Part shown: piece by piece, positions 43,854-52,676 of the stretch
Layout: each line of letters begins with the position of its first letter
Position numbering within the stretch: the first letter of the stretch is position 1
From: JAYZDK01 sp964604165
GTDB lineage: Bacteria; Myxococcota_A; UBA796; CAJQPC01
NCBI GenBank assembly: GCA_964604165.1
Contig: CAZRYF010000004.1
Span: forward strand, 85,600 to 149,599
DNA: 64,000 nt
Direction of reading: 5' to 3'
Notes under the pieces: model-generated
What the model was told of the DNA's origin: nothing
Databases searched by the model: none
What the model saw: the letters and a program-made list of their open reading frames with translations, nothing else
Position numbers and translations under genes: made by a program

Positions 43854-44675
43854 CTAAGGAGCGGAAAAATGAGCGCAGGTGTAGAACCGGTTGATGCGCT
43901 CGTCGTGCAGATCCTCCACCCGATCCAGGAGCCAGGCCGTCGGCAGACCCGGGGTAGGATCGAAAAAGGTCCACAGGCGAAAAGCGGACTGAACCCACAC
44001 CGGATGGGCATGATCCGGGTCCAGGCTCTTACAAACGAGCACCACCCGGGCACCAGGACGGGCAACGCGCAGAATCTCTCCCAGCACCCGCTCGGAGTCA
44101 TCAAAACGCCCCAGACCTCCCACGTGGAGAACCCGGTCAAAGGTGTCATCAGAGAAGGGGAGGCGGTGGGCATCTGCCGCCACAAGTCGCGCATCTTCCA
44201 CAAACAGCGCATCGGACCAGCGAGAGCGACACAGGCCCAACAAGCCCGTGCTGGTGTCCATGCCCCAGATCTCGCTGCCTTCGGGCAGCACCCTCTGGAG
44301 CTGCGGCAGGTTGGAGCCTTCCCCGATGCCGATCTCCAGCAGGCGCACAGGACCTGACATAGGACCCAACGCCGACAGAAACGCCTCGCGAAGCGTCTTC
44401 TCTCGTCCTGCGCCAAGGAGGGGCAAGGCCATCTTCAGTGCCGGCTTGTGCGCCCTGGGCAACGAGTCGTGGAGGATGCGAATACGGCGGTCCGTGCTGC
44501 GCAGGTCGGAGTCCGAGTACATGGTGGGAAACCCGTCCTCGACAGGCCAGGACACATCACAGATCTCGCAGCCGAGCTGTCCGTCCTGGAGGATTCCCTC
44601 CAGGTTGGTTCCCTCCCAAAAGAGATCTTCCTTGCAGCCGGGGCACACGAGCGTGGGAAGGTCAACGAGCCGCAT
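43854..44675 (-). CDS. SAM-dependent methyltransferase with Trm112-like zinc ribbon
   Basis: Residues 10-42 form a four-Cys zinc ribbon (VCPGCKED and CEICDVSWP) like Trm112 domains fused to methyltransferases. The class I SAM fold follows: LLEIGIGEGSNLPQL (SAM motif), WGMDTSTG, DAHRLPFSDDTFDRVLHVGGL and VARPGARVVLV. The 273-residue protein starts at the ATG that overlaps the stop of the small gene (TGATG). The substrate is unknown and may be a product of the neighbouring radical SAM enzymes. Confidence 0.87.
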   Translation of the reverse strand: MRLVDLPTLVCPGCKEDLFWEGTNLEGILQDGQLGCEICDVSWPVEDGFPTMYSDSDLRSTDRRIRILHDSLPRAHKPALKMALPLLGAGREKTLREAFLSALGPMSGPVRLLEIGIGEGSNLPQLQRVLPEGSEIWGMDTSTGLLGLCRSRWSDALFVEDARLVAADAHRLPFSDDTFDRVLHVGGLGRFDDSERVLGEILRVARPGARVVLVCKSLDPDHAHPVWVQSAFRLWTFFDPTPGLPTAWLLDRVEDLHDERINRFYTCAHFSAP

Positions 44676-44998
44676 CAGTCGCTCTCATCACCCTCATTTG
44701 GATTGGTGTCGTCCCAGCCATCGTTTTCGCCATCCAGAAACCAAAAGGTCCCGCCGCCGGGGGCCTCCTCCTCCACCGGCCGCTGCTCTGCGGGCACAGG
44801 GGGCGTCTTGGCGGCGGGAACAGCCTCCTTCGGCGCCGCGTCTTGCGGCGGGGAGTCCTTCCACAGGGGATCATCCGCAGCCCGGTGCCCTGGAGGACGG
44901 CCAGGGTACTTTGCCTCCTCCTGGATCGCAGAGATCCCTTCTTTCACCAGCTCAACGCTGGTGGAGACCCGGCCTTTGATTCGCTTCAATATGCCCAC
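44675..44998 (-). CDS. 107-residue small protein in radical SAM operon
   Basis: The N-terminal ~35 residues are amphipathic and basic (MGILKRIKGRVSTSVELVK). A Pro/Ala/Glu-rich middle follows, and the acidic C-terminal tail begins GGGTFWFLDGENDGWDD. The tail has Trp, Phe and Asp in a compact block after three Gly residues. The gene overlaps the methyltransferase start and lies 28 bases after the second B12-radical SAM gene. I do not recognise the family. Options are a modified precursor peptide, or an adaptor with a conserved tail motif. Gene reality is supported by both tight junctions. Confidence 0.7.
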   Translation of the reverse strand: MGILKRIKGRVSTSVELVKEGISAIQEEAKYPGRPPGHRAADDPLWKDSPPQDAAPKEAVPAAKTPPVPAEQRPVEEEAPGGGTFWFLDGENDGWDDTNPNEGDESD

Positions 44999-45026
44999 GG
45001 ATGGATTCTACAACGATGTCCAATTC

Positions 45027-46619
45027 TTACTGGCTGATGAGCTTGGTCAAGGAGCCGTACTGGCGCACCTTGAACCAGGTCAACTCGCCATCCTTGAAAT
45101 AGCGCATGGCCACCCAGAACATCTTGGCGTAGTTGGACGCCCAAGCCAGGTAGTACACAGGCTCGATGTTCTTCTTCCAATACTCCCGGTTCTCGATGAG
45201 CTGGCGAATGAAGGACCGGGGGACAAAACTCTTGGAGGCCAGGCAGAAAATAGCCAGGTAGAACTTGTCCTCGTCCGAGCGGGGCCAGTCCATGCTGACC
45301 CGGAACTGGTACCAGGCCTTGGTGTTCTGGCCCTCGATCATGTCCGGGGTGAGAGAGCCGTCTTCCAGGGACTTCTTTGTGAGGGTGGTGCCCGGAAAGT
45401 AGTTCAGAGAGTAGAAGTAGATGTCATAGGGACGTGGCAGATCCAGCAGGAATTCAGCTGTCTCGAGCTTCATCTCTTCCGTTGCGTGGATGTTGTCCAC
45501 GATCACGTCGTACACAACGCTCAACCCCAACTCCTTGTTGGCCTCGGCGAACTTCATGATGCTCGTGTTGCCCGGGGAGCGGTTGTGGAGCTCCTTGCTC
45601 TCCTTTGCTGATCCGCTCTCGATCCCCGTCTGCACCCGGACCAGCCCCGCATCTTTCAGACGCTTCAGCATCTTGGGCCGGAGCATCGGGGGAATCAGCA
45701 AGCACTCAAAGGGAATGCCGATTCGGGCGGGGTACTTTTCGATGAACTCATCCATCCAGTCGGCCCCAAAGGCAAACGAGGTGTCGTCATCCACCTTGAT
45801 GCGAGCCACCTTCGGGAAGTTGCGCTTCACGAATTCAAGCTCTCCCAGGATGTGCTCCACGGAGCGAGCACGGTAAAAGCGCTTGCCCTGCTCGTCGTAC
45901 ACATCTCGCAAGATGGACACGTAGCAATAGGAGCAGTTGTAGGGGCAGCCGCGGGAAAAGTAGATTCGATACTCGGCTGTTCGCTTCCAGGGCTCCTCCC
46001 GTCGAATCCGATCCCCTTCGATGTAGATCTTGTTGTCGTCTCCCACATCCGGGTAGGGAAGCCAGTCGAGATCCTGCAGCAAGGGGCGAGGATCGTTCTT
46101 GTGAACTTTCCCGTCCAATCGGGCCCAGACATTTGGAATGCCAGTCGTGTCCTCCCGGGCGGAGAGGGCCTTGACCAGATCGACCGTGGCCATTTCTCCC
46201 TCGCCGCGACACACGTAGTCCACTTCTTCGATGCACCCTTCCGGATCCGAGGTGGGATGGATGCCGCCCCAGACCACAGGCGTCGACGGAAACTGCGACT
46301 TCACGCGCCGGGTCAGCTCTCGTGCCATGGGCAACAGGCTGGACATGAAGCCCACACCCACAAGGTCGGCGTCCCGCTCCTGGATGACATCCAGAGCCTT
46401 TCGAAACTCGGCGTCCGAAGGCATGGTCAGCCGGTTGTGCACCCAGTCCCGCAGAAAGACGATGGTGGTGTCCACCCCCTCGCGCTGCAAGGCCGCTGAC
46501 ACGTAACGAATGCCGGCGTTCTCAATGCTGTAGATGGTGAGCAGCACCACCCGGAACCTCCGCGAGGGATCGCGGGGGGAGGGGAGAAATGCCCGCTGTT
46601 GGGAGACCTGATCTTCCAT
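45027..46619 (-). CDS. B12-binding radical SAM enzyme (second of pair)
   Basis: The N-terminal ~150 residues have the cobalamin-binding Rossmann pattern (VVLLTIYSIENAGIRYVSAAL, DLVGVGFMSSL, VVWGGIHPT) without the DxHxxG lower-ligand motif. The radical SAM cluster motif CPYNCSYC is near residue 230. VDDDTSFAFGADW and VQTGIESGS match the family barrel. Members methylate unreactive carbons or rearrange lipids and natural products. The ATG at 46619 is two bases after the upstream stop; a TTG at 46625 would overlap it. Substrate unknown. Confidence 0.9.
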   Translation of the reverse strand: MEDQVSQQRAFLPSPRDPSRRFRVVLLTIYSIENAGIRYVSAALQREGVDTTIVFLRDWVHNRLTMPSDAEFRKALDVIQERDADLVGVGFMSSLLPMARELTRRVKSQFPSTPVVWGGIHPTSDPEGCIEEVDYVCRGEGEMATVDLVKALSAREDTTGIPNVWARLDGKVHKNDPRPLLQDLDWLPYPDVGDDNKIYIEGDRIRREEPWKRTAEYRIYFSRGCPYNCSYCYVSILRDVYDEQGKRFYRARSVEHILGELEFVKRNFPKVARIKVDDDTSFAFGADWMDEFIEKYPARIGIPFECLLIPPMLRPKMLKRLKDAGLVRVQTGIESGSAKESKELHNRSPGNTSIMKFAEANKELGLSVVYDVIVDNIHATEEMKLETAEFLLDLPRPYDIYFYSLNYFPGTTLTKKSLEDGSLTPDMIEGQNTKAWYQFRVSMDWPRSDEDKFYLAIFCLASKSFVPRSFIRQLIENREYWKKNIEPVYYLAWASNYAKMFWVAMRYFKDGELTWFKVRQYGSLTKLISQ

Positions 46620-46621
46620 GT

Positions 46622-48028
46622 TCAACCGGTGAGAAGGCGCAGCCCGGCGACAGCCTTGCGCTTGAAGTCAGTGGCAGAACGAACCTGGAGAACATTGGCC
46701 GCCACAAAGCTCGGCCGCCAATAAAACTTGCGCCAGGCCAGGTCCAGCAGCTCTCGCAGCTCCTCTCGGGTGAAGTACTCGTCCCAGACCTGGGCCTTGA
46801 AAGACTCCTCCGGGGAACGCATGAATTCGTACCAGGGGCGCGGATCCAGCACGCCATCGCGTTCCCCTTCGTCCCACAGGGTGGTGCCGGGAAAGGGCGT
46901 CAGGATGTTGTACATGACAAAGTCGGGCTTCAAGCGAATGGAGTAGTCGATGGTGTCCAGCACATCCTGGCGGGTGCGCTCGGTGGGGGTGCCAATCATG
47001 AAGTAGGCCACCGTGCGAATGCCCACCTCCCGGCAGAGGCGAAAGGCGTGGCGAATCTCCTGGGCGGTCACGTCCTTCTTCAAGCGCAAGAGGCCTTCCT
47101 CCGTACCCTGCTCCACGCCGAATTGAATTCGGCTACACCCGGCGGCCTTCATTTTCTCAAGCAGGTTTCGATCGACTCCCTTCACGCGGAAACGCACGGT
47201 CCAAGAGAATTCCAAACCTCGGCGGAGGATTTCATCGCAGAGGTCGATCACCCGCTTGTTGGTGATGTTGAAGGTGTCATCCACGAAGTAGATCTCGCGG
47301 ATGCCCAGGTCGATGCAGGTCTGGATCTCGTCGCAGACCCGCCCCGCAGAGTTGACCCGGTACCGGTGCCGCGGCGTGTTGCAGAAGGTGCACCGATAGG
47401 GACATCCACGGGAGCTGATGACCGTGGTGAAGATCCCGCCCTTGCCCATGACGTCGTAGTAGCGTTCGTACTCGATGAGCGTTCGGTCCAGGATGGGGTA
47501 GTCGTCGAGATCGTTGCTGAAATAGACGTCGTCTTCCGGGACGGGGTCGTCCGGATGGGCCACCACCCCTGGGATTCCCCGGGCCTCCTTGCCTGCGTCC
47601 CAGGCCGCCAGCAGATCCAACATGGGTTTCTGGCCCTCGCCCTTCACAACCGCATCGACCCCGTTCATTCCCACGGACTCCCGGGGGAAGTCGTTGATGT
47701 GGGGGCCACCCAGCACCAGCCGCTTGATGCAGGCAAGGCTGCGGGCTGCCTCGATGGTGCGGCGACAGTCCACCAACTGCACCGTGAAGACGGTGATTCC
47801 CACGACGTCGGGGGCGAACGCCTCCATGCGCGCTCGAAGCTCCTCATAGGAGAGGTTGTGAAGTTGTGCATCCAGGATCTCGACCGTGTGGTCGGTCTGG
47901 TCCAGGAGGAACTGAGCGATCGAGAGCAGAGACAGCGGTGGGTAGGACAGGTTCTCTGCCGCAACCGCTTCAGGAACCTCGCTCTCCACCGTGTGCCGGG
48001 CGGGAGGGCGTACCAGTAGAACACGCAT
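46622..48028 (-). CDS. B12-binding radical SAM enzyme (first of pair)
   Basis: The 468-residue protein has an N-terminal cobalamin-binding domain (VLLVRPPARH, VVGITVFTVQL, LVLGGPHIND). The [4Fe-4S] motif CPYRCTFC lies near residue 200, with VDDTFNITNKRV and FGVEQGTEEGL following. Its start overlaps the stop of the DapF-like gene by one base (TGATG), and its stop is two bases before the next radical SAM gene. The two are distant paralogues in tandem, so sequential reactions on one substrate are plausible. Confidence 0.9.
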   Translation of the reverse strand: MRVLLVRPPARHTVESEVPEAVAAENLSYPPLSLLSIAQFLLDQTDHTVEILDAQLHNLSYEELRARMEAFAPDVVGITVFTVQLVDCRRTIEAARSLACIKRLVLGGPHINDFPRESVGMNGVDAVVKGEGQKPMLDLLAAWDAGKEARGIPGVVAHPDDPVPEDDVYFSNDLDDYPILDRTLIEYERYYDVMGKGGIFTTVISSRGCPYRCTFCNTPRHRYRVNSAGRVCDEIQTCIDLGIREIYFVDDTFNITNKRVIDLCDEILRRGLEFSWTVRFRVKGVDRNLLEKMKAAGCSRIQFGVEQGTEEGLLRLKKDVTAQEIRHAFRLCREVGIRTVAYFMIGTPTERTRQDVLDTIDYSIRLKPDFVMYNILTPFPGTTLWDEGERDGVLDPRPWYEFMRSPEESFKAQVWDEYFTREELRELLDLAWRKFYWRPSFVAANVLQVRSATDFKRKAVAGLRLLTG

Positions 48029-48897
48029 CAGCCTTCCTCGGGGTCCATTCTGGCGTCACAGCCTGCTTCCGTCAATGACAGAACACTTTGGAGCCAATCG
48101 GACGAAACGGAAATCTCACCTACCTCTTCCACGGGGCCACGAATCTGCACCTGCATCGAGACGTCTACTTCCACGTCCAACACCCCGCCGTTCATCTCCA
48201 CCTGCACCCATCCCGGAGCGATGCGACCGGAGACAAGCGCGGCCACGGCCACCGCCGAAGCTGAGCTTCCAGAGGACAGAGTGACCCCCGCCCCGCGCTC
48301 CCAGATTCGGGCCCTGAGCCGGGTAGGGGTCAGCGCCTGTACGAACTGGACGTTCGTCCTGTTTGGGAACCGCGCATCACTCTCCAGGACGGCCCCCCAA
48401 ACCGACCACGGCAGCGAATCGACGTCCGTATCCAGGAACACCACGCAGTGGGGATTGCCCATGCCCACCGCCAGGCAGGAGAGAGGTCGGCCATCCAGGA
48501 TCACCGAAAACTCCGACGCGGCGGCGGGGATCTCCGCGGGCTCCACGGTGGCCTGCCCCATATCCACCTCCACCGTGTCCTCACGCACCCGGGCCTGCAC
48601 CACTCCCGCGGGGGTTTCAATGGAGAGATCCCGCGGAGCCCCGCGGTGATCCACGAGGAACCGGGCGAGGATTCGCAGGCCATTGCCGGACTTTTCGGCC
48701 TCCGAGCCATCCGGGTTCAAAATACGCACCCCCCAGTGGGCCACCTCGGAAGGCAGTGGCACCAACACCCCGTCTGCACCGGGCCCAGTGTGGCGGTGGC
48801 AGAGGGCGCGGGCAAGGGCGCCGTCCACCCGGTGGCCGGCGTCGTCCGACACCACCAGGTAGTCATTGCCCAGGCCATGGAGTTTGTGCAGTTGCAT
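48028..48897 (-). CDS. dapF: DapF-family protein with both catalytic cysteines replaced by serine
   Basis: Overall the 289 residues match diaminopimelate epimerase: LHGLGNDYLVV, GADGVLVPL, NPDGSEAEKSGNGLR, VGMGNPHCVVF, NRTNVQFVQ and WERGAGVTLSSGSS. In known DapF the two bases are Cys in CGNGxR and ACGTG or ACGSG. Here they read SGNGLR and SSGSS, with Ser at both places. Cys-to-Ser mutants of Haemophilus DapF lose epimerisation, so activity may be altered. The start is the ATG of MQLHKLHG, 52 bases from the divergent nadK start. It heads the radical SAM run. The symbol marks family, not proven activity. Confidence 0.85.
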   Translation of the reverse strand: MQLHKLHGLGNDYLVVSDDAGHRVDGALARALCHRHTGPGADGVLVPLPSEVAHWGVRILNPDGSEAEKSGNGLRILARFLVDHRGAPRDLSIETPAGVVQARVREDTVEVDMGQATVEPAEIPAAASEFSVILDGRPLSCLAVGMGNPHCVVFLDTDVDSLPWSVWGAVLESDARFPNRTNVQFVQALTPTRLRARIWERGAGVTLSSGSSASAVAVAALVSGRIAPGWVQVEMNGGVLDVEVDVSMQVQIRGPVEEVGEISVSSDWLQSVLSLTEAGCDARMDPEEG

Positions 48898-48949
48898 GGT
48901 GTGGTTGCCATTGTTGGGGAGTTCCCCCCTGCCACGGTATCCTTGCCCG

Positions 48950-49696
48950 GTGATTCGACAAGACCCCAACAGCGCAAAGGCGGCCGCCGTGGTGGAAGCC
49001 CTGAACGCCACCGGCGCCCTGGAAAACCTGCCGGAAGAGGTCTGCGTGGTCGTCGGGGGAGACGGTCACATGCTGCGGGTCATTGACGAGCTGGGGGAGG
49101 CCCCTCTGTACTTGGGCCTGAACGCCGGGACCCTTGGGTTCATGCTCAACGACGTGGAGGACTTGGACGCCACGACCCGGCGAATGCAGAGCCAGGCCTG
49201 GAATGTGCTCCAGGTGCCCCAACTGCAGCTCACGGCTTCCACCGTGGGGGGCGTGGAAATCACTGCCACCGCGATCAACGACATCTACCTGGAACGAATC
49301 AGCGCCAACACCGCCCACCTGCGTGTGCAGGTCAACGGGGTGCAGGTCGTGGAGCGCATGGCCTGCGACGGATTGATCGTCTCCACGGCCATGGGTTCGA
49401 CCGCCTATTCGTTCTCCGCGGGTGGCCCCGCCTGCCACCCGAACCTGCGCCTGGTCCAGCTCACCTCCATCTGCCCCCACCTGCCCAAACTCCCCCCCAT
49501 CACCCTTCCGCCGGACTCCATCGTCGAGGTGGAGGTTCTCTCCACGGAAAAGCGCCCCACCCGCGTGGTGACCGATGGGCGAGAACACCCGGCGGTGCAC
49601 AGGGTGCGCATTGAAGATGCTGGGCGCGATGTGCGCCTGGCCTACCTGGAAGGCCACCACCCGACGGGGACGTTGATCCGGAAGTTGCTCAAGTAG
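48950..49696 (+). CDS. nadK: NAD kinase
   Basis: NadK makes NADP+ from NAD+ and ATP or polyphosphate. VVGGDGHMLRVI holds the GGDG motif (about residue 35), then LGLNAGTLGFML, and GLIVSTAMGSTAYSFSAGGP is the NE/D-rich substrate region of the family. A GTG at 48950 starts IRQDPNSAKAA; the upstream extension overlaps dapF regulatory sequence. About 248 residues, slightly short. The last 46 bases are duplicated at 50096-50141. Confidence 0.93.
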   Translation: MIRQDPNSAKAAAVVEALNATGALENLPEEVCVVVGGDGHMLRVIDELGEAPLYLGLNAGTLGFMLNDVEDLDATTRRMQSQAWNVLQVPQLQLTASTVGGVEITATAINDIYLERISANTAHLRVQVNGVQVVERMACDGLIVSTAMGSTAYSFSAGGPACHPNLRLVQLTSICPHLPKLPPITLPPDSIVEVEVLSTEKRPTRVVTDGREHPAVHRVRIEDAGRDVRLAYLEGHHPTGTLIRKLLK

Positions 49697-49697
49697 G
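49652..49697. repeat. 46-bp direct repeat, copy A (nadK 3' end)
   Basis: This segment, which ends at the nadK stop, matches 50096-50141 at 44 of 46 positions. The two differences are adjacent (GT versus CC). The copies are 444 bp apart and bracket the truncated PIN-domain gene. Confidence 0.95.
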
Positions 49698-49730
49698 CGC
49701 GGTAGGGCACCGGGACGACGACTTTGGGAT

Positions 49731-50087
49731 TCACCCTCCCGATTGAATCGCCTCCACAGCGCCCGCAACGGATAGAACAGGCAGCGCTGACCCGGCGAAC
49801 CCGCGCCGGTCTCGAGTCACAATCGCCTGACACCCCGCCTCTACGGCCGCGGCAGCACAGACCGCATCCTCAAAGTCTGGCCATTCCATGGAGAGGGCGA
49901 CCCGAAGAGTGGTCTCCTCCACTGGGGCGACCCCAAAGACTGTAAGGACAGCCACCACGCACTCTTCTCCAAACGACTGCCCCCCCGCTTGAGGCGCGAG
50001 ATAGTGCAACGTGGTCACACAATGGGCTGCCAATAGCCCCTCCACTCTTCCCGTCTCCACTGCCGCCCAGAGTGCCGAGGCCTAGCC
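49731..50087 (-). pseudogene. Truncated PIN-domain (VapC-like) toxin gene
   Basis: The frame keeps the middle and end of a PIN_3-type ribonuclease domain: ALWAAVETGRVEGLL, CVTTLHYLA, MEWPDFEDAVCAAAAV and IVTRDRRGF. The N-terminal ~25-30 residues, which carry the first catalytic Asp in family members (DTNVLL), are absent; a stop lies just before ASALWAA. The only start is an internal GTG at 50060. No antitoxin gene is adjacent. It is probably inactive, brought in with the 444-bp segment between the direct repeats. Confidence 0.7.
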
Positions 50088-50095
50088 AGTTACGG

Positions 50096-50141
50096 GGCCA
50101 CCACCCGACGGGGACCCTGATCCGGAAGTTGCTCAAGTAGG
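50096..50141. repeat. 46-bp direct repeat, copy B (beyond the PIN fragment)
   Basis: This is the second copy of the nadK 3' end. It also supplies the last codon and stop of the exporter gene on the minus strand, which suggests nadK and the exporter once met tail to tail at one copy. Confidence 0.95.
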
Positions 50142-52502
50142 TCCGTCTTCCTCGTAAGGCATCTCCCCACCGATCTTCCACGCGGCCATCCACCCCACGG
50201 GAAGCAGCGAGAACGCGCACAATGTGACGGCGGTCAGACCTACCAACACCAGGAGTCCCAGGGATTGAATGCCGCGCTGGCTGGCCAGGGACAGGGCTGC
50301 GAAGGACAAGACCGTGGTGGTGGAGGAGAGGGCCGCGGCCCAGCCCGTGGAGGCCAGGGCGTTCAGCATCCGTCCCGGGCCCTCCTCTCGAATCCGATGC
50401 AGCAGATGGATCACCACGTCGACACCGATTCCAAGAAGAATCGAGATACCCACCACGTTGACCATGGAGATTCGGATGTCCAGGGTGGCGGCTGCGGCCC
50501 CTGCCCAGAGCATGCCTGCCAGAAGCACCCCCACAGCGCCGGCAGCCTGCACGGGACGACGCAGGTGCAAGAGGGTGCCAAAGCACACCAGAAGAAATGA
50601 CAGCAGGGAAATGACCGGTGCATCCCGGCTCAGGATTCGGTACAAGCTGCCCAACACCATGTACTGGCCCGCCGCAGGGGTGTCGCCCACTTGGGCTTCC
50701 ACCGACGCCAACAGGTCGCTGGACTGGCGCAAATCCCACAGGTTGCCCCGGGCAAGCAGCATCAGGTGGTGTTTTTCCGAACCCGCCCCGAGCAGGTCCT
50801 GCAGCCCCTGGGGCAGATCCGATGCGGTCAGCGGCGACAAGGAGGCATCGGCAAGAGGGGCCAGGTTCTGGCGTACCGCCGGCGGCAGGTAGCCGTAGCT
50901 CTCATGGCCCGTCATGGCGGCAATCTCACGCAGGATCTCCAGGCGCGGCGCCTGGTCACGGGGAATCAAGCTGTGCACCGAGAGCACATCAGAGACCCCT
51001 GAGAACCCGCCTGATCGCGCCAACTCTCCCAGGGAGTCGTGGGCCGCAGCCATGGCCTCGGCATCGTCATAGGAAAGCACCACCGGCGCAAAGGACTGGC
51101 GGGCCAGCTCCTTGCGCTCGGCATCAAGGTCCTCCCAGGACTGTCCATCCCGGCGAAGCTCGGAAATGTCGTACTCGGTCTCCAGGTTGGTCACGCCAAT
51201 GGCCGCAAAGCCGGACCCAAGCACCAGCAGCAGCAAGACCAGTGGAGCAAACCGGTAGGTCGGTGGCGCCCCCCCCTTGGGAAGCCGGGGCTTTCGGGGG
51301 TAGGGGACGGGCGTCTTCTCCCGCCAATAGATGAGCAACGGCAACACCACCAGCACCGACACGAGGCAGATTAAGACCCCGGAAGCCAGCAACAGCCCCA
51401 GCTCGGCAAACCCCCGAAAGTGGGCCGCCATCATGGACGCGAATCCCACCGACGTGGTGGCAGCCGCAGCAAGACAGGGAGGCCCCACCTTGTCCCAAGC
51501 TCGAACCACTGCCTCCTCCAGGGTGGAGGACTGGGCCCGTTCTTCCCGGTAGCGGGTGTAGAGATGGATGGAGAAGTCGACCCCCAACCCAAACAGGACC
51601 GTGCCAAAGAAGCTGGTGAAGGTGTTGAGCTCCTTCACCACGATGGCGGCATAGCCAAAGGTCAGTCCACACCCCACCAGGAGCGGCACAAAGACCAACA
51701 ACAAGACCCAGGCATCCCGAAAGGCCACCGACAGCAAGGTGAAGATGAGCAGAAAGGCCAGCAGTCCGGTCCACTTCATGTCGTGCACCACGCCTTCATA
51801 GTCGTCGTTCGTGTGGTGGTAGGGACCCCCAACCCAGAGCACTTCCACCTCCCGGTCCTCCTGGGCCAGCTCGTCCATGACGCTCTCCAAGTCCTTCATC
51901 AAGGACCGGGTGAACGGCAGGTTCTGCGGGGACTCCGAAGGCCGGAGAATCATCCGGGCAAAGCCCTCCGTGGGCAGAAAGGCAAACTCGCTGGTGTTCT
52001 CCTTGAGCCGCTTGGTCATGGGGCCCAGGTCCAACAGGCTTGCAGCCACAAAGGGGTTCGCCACCGCCGGGCCCAGAATCAGCGCACCCTTCAGACGATC
52101 CGCAAGGGCCTCCAGGTCCTTCGGCGGCACCTGCAAGAGCCCGAGATGCCAAGAAAGATCACTCGGCATCTCGTACAGCATGGAGCGAATGCGCTCATCG
52201 CCTGCAAAGCGCTTCTCCACCTCCTGAAACCAAGCCCTCGTGTCCTCCGGCTCCCCCTTCAGGGTCAAGGTCACCAAGGAAAGGCGCCCACCCACGGCTT
52301 CCAGCTCCTCCAGCGCCAAGACCGTTCGGTCATTCTCGGGAAGGAGAAACCAAATGTTCGGATTGATCCTCAGGGTGAGGGCCAAACCGACCGAAAGGGC
52401 AATGGCAGCCACAACACTCCACGCCGTGGCGCGGCGTCGCCGAAGCACTCTGACTGCCAGGCGGCCAAAGATGGTTTCCGGTTGGGCAGTGGAATTCATC
52501 AT
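50133..52502 (-). CDS. MMPL/HpnN-type RND superfamily exporter
   Basis: The 789-residue protein has the RND layout of two halves. Each half has one helix, a large periplasmic loop and a bundle of about five helices. GTVLFGLGVDFSIHLYTRYREE and GISILLGIGVDVVIHLLHRIREE are the repeated helix-4 blocks with Asp residues for proton coupling. The size and motifs fit the MMPL/HpnN lipid-exporter branch (hopanoids, mycolates or similar). No partner genes are nearby. It is divergent from the sigma-factor gene. Substrate unknown. Confidence 0.9.
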   Translation of the reverse strand: MMNSTAQPETIFGRLAVRVLRRRRATAWSVVAAIALSVGLALTLRINPNIWFLLPENDRTVLALEELEAVGGRLSLVTLTLKGEPEDTRAWFQEVEKRFAGDERIRSMLYEMPSDLSWHLGLLQVPPKDLEALADRLKGALILGPAVANPFVAASLLDLGPMTKRLKENTSEFAFLPTEGFARMILRPSESPQNLPFTRSLMKDLESVMDELAQEDREVEVLWVGGPYHHTNDDYEGVVHDMKWTGLLAFLLIFTLLSVAFRDAWVLLLVFVPLLVGCGLTFGYAAIVVKELNTFTSFFGTVLFGLGVDFSIHLYTRYREERAQSSTLEEAVVRAWDKVGPPCLAAAATTSVGFASMMAAHFRGFAELGLLLASGVLICLVSVLVVLPLLIYWREKTPVPYPRKPRLPKGGAPPTYRFAPLVLLLLVLGSGFAAIGVTNLETEYDISELRRDGQSWEDLDAERKELARQSFAPVVLSYDDAEAMAAAHDSLGELARSGGFSGVSDVLSVHSLIPRDQAPRLEILREIAAMTGHESYGYLPPAVRQNLAPLADASLSPLTASDLPQGLQDLLGAGSEKHHLMLLARGNLWDLRQSSDLLASVEAQVGDTPAAGQYMVLGSLYRILSRDAPVISLLSFLLVCFGTLLHLRRPVQAAGAVGVLLAGMLWAGAAAATLDIRISMVNVVGISILLGIGVDVVIHLLHRIREEGPGRMLNALASTGWAAALSSTTTVLSFAALSLASQRGIQSLGLLVLVGLTAVTLCAFSLLPVGWMAAWKIGGEMPYEEDGPT

Positions 52503-52597
52503 TCAAAGCCGCCGCTATCGCCACGAACCCAAAGATTCAAGGGTCCCCTCCCCCGGCAGCAACCGGGCCGGAGAATGAAAAAGGGGAGAGTACAAAG

Positions 52598-52613
52598 AGA
52601 TACACGTATATCT
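52598..52613. promoter_or_regulatory. Imperfect palindrome, possible activator site
   Basis: AGATA, six bases (CACGTA), then TATCT. It lies about 64 bp upstream of the sigma-54 -24 element. It could be an upstream activating site for an enhancer-binding protein. Proposed from position and symmetry only. Confidence 0.35.
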
Positions 52614-52656
52614 TTACACCCCCCGCACCTGCCGCCCGAAATCAGCGTAACTTATT

Positions 52657-52669
52657 GAAATTATTGATC
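52657..52669. promoter_or_regulatory. Candidate IHF site
   Basis: GAAATTATTGATC matches the IHF consensus (reverse of WATCAANNNNTTR) except for its end bases. It is in an AT-rich stretch between the palindrome and the sigma-54 promoter, where bending would help activator contact. Confidence 0.35.
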
Positions 52670-52676
52670 AGCGATT

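Noticed and set aside
46589..48019. Plus-strand frame antisense to the B12-radical SAM gene
   Set aside because: The minus-strand enzyme has its full Cys motif and length; the antisense frame has no recognisable domain.
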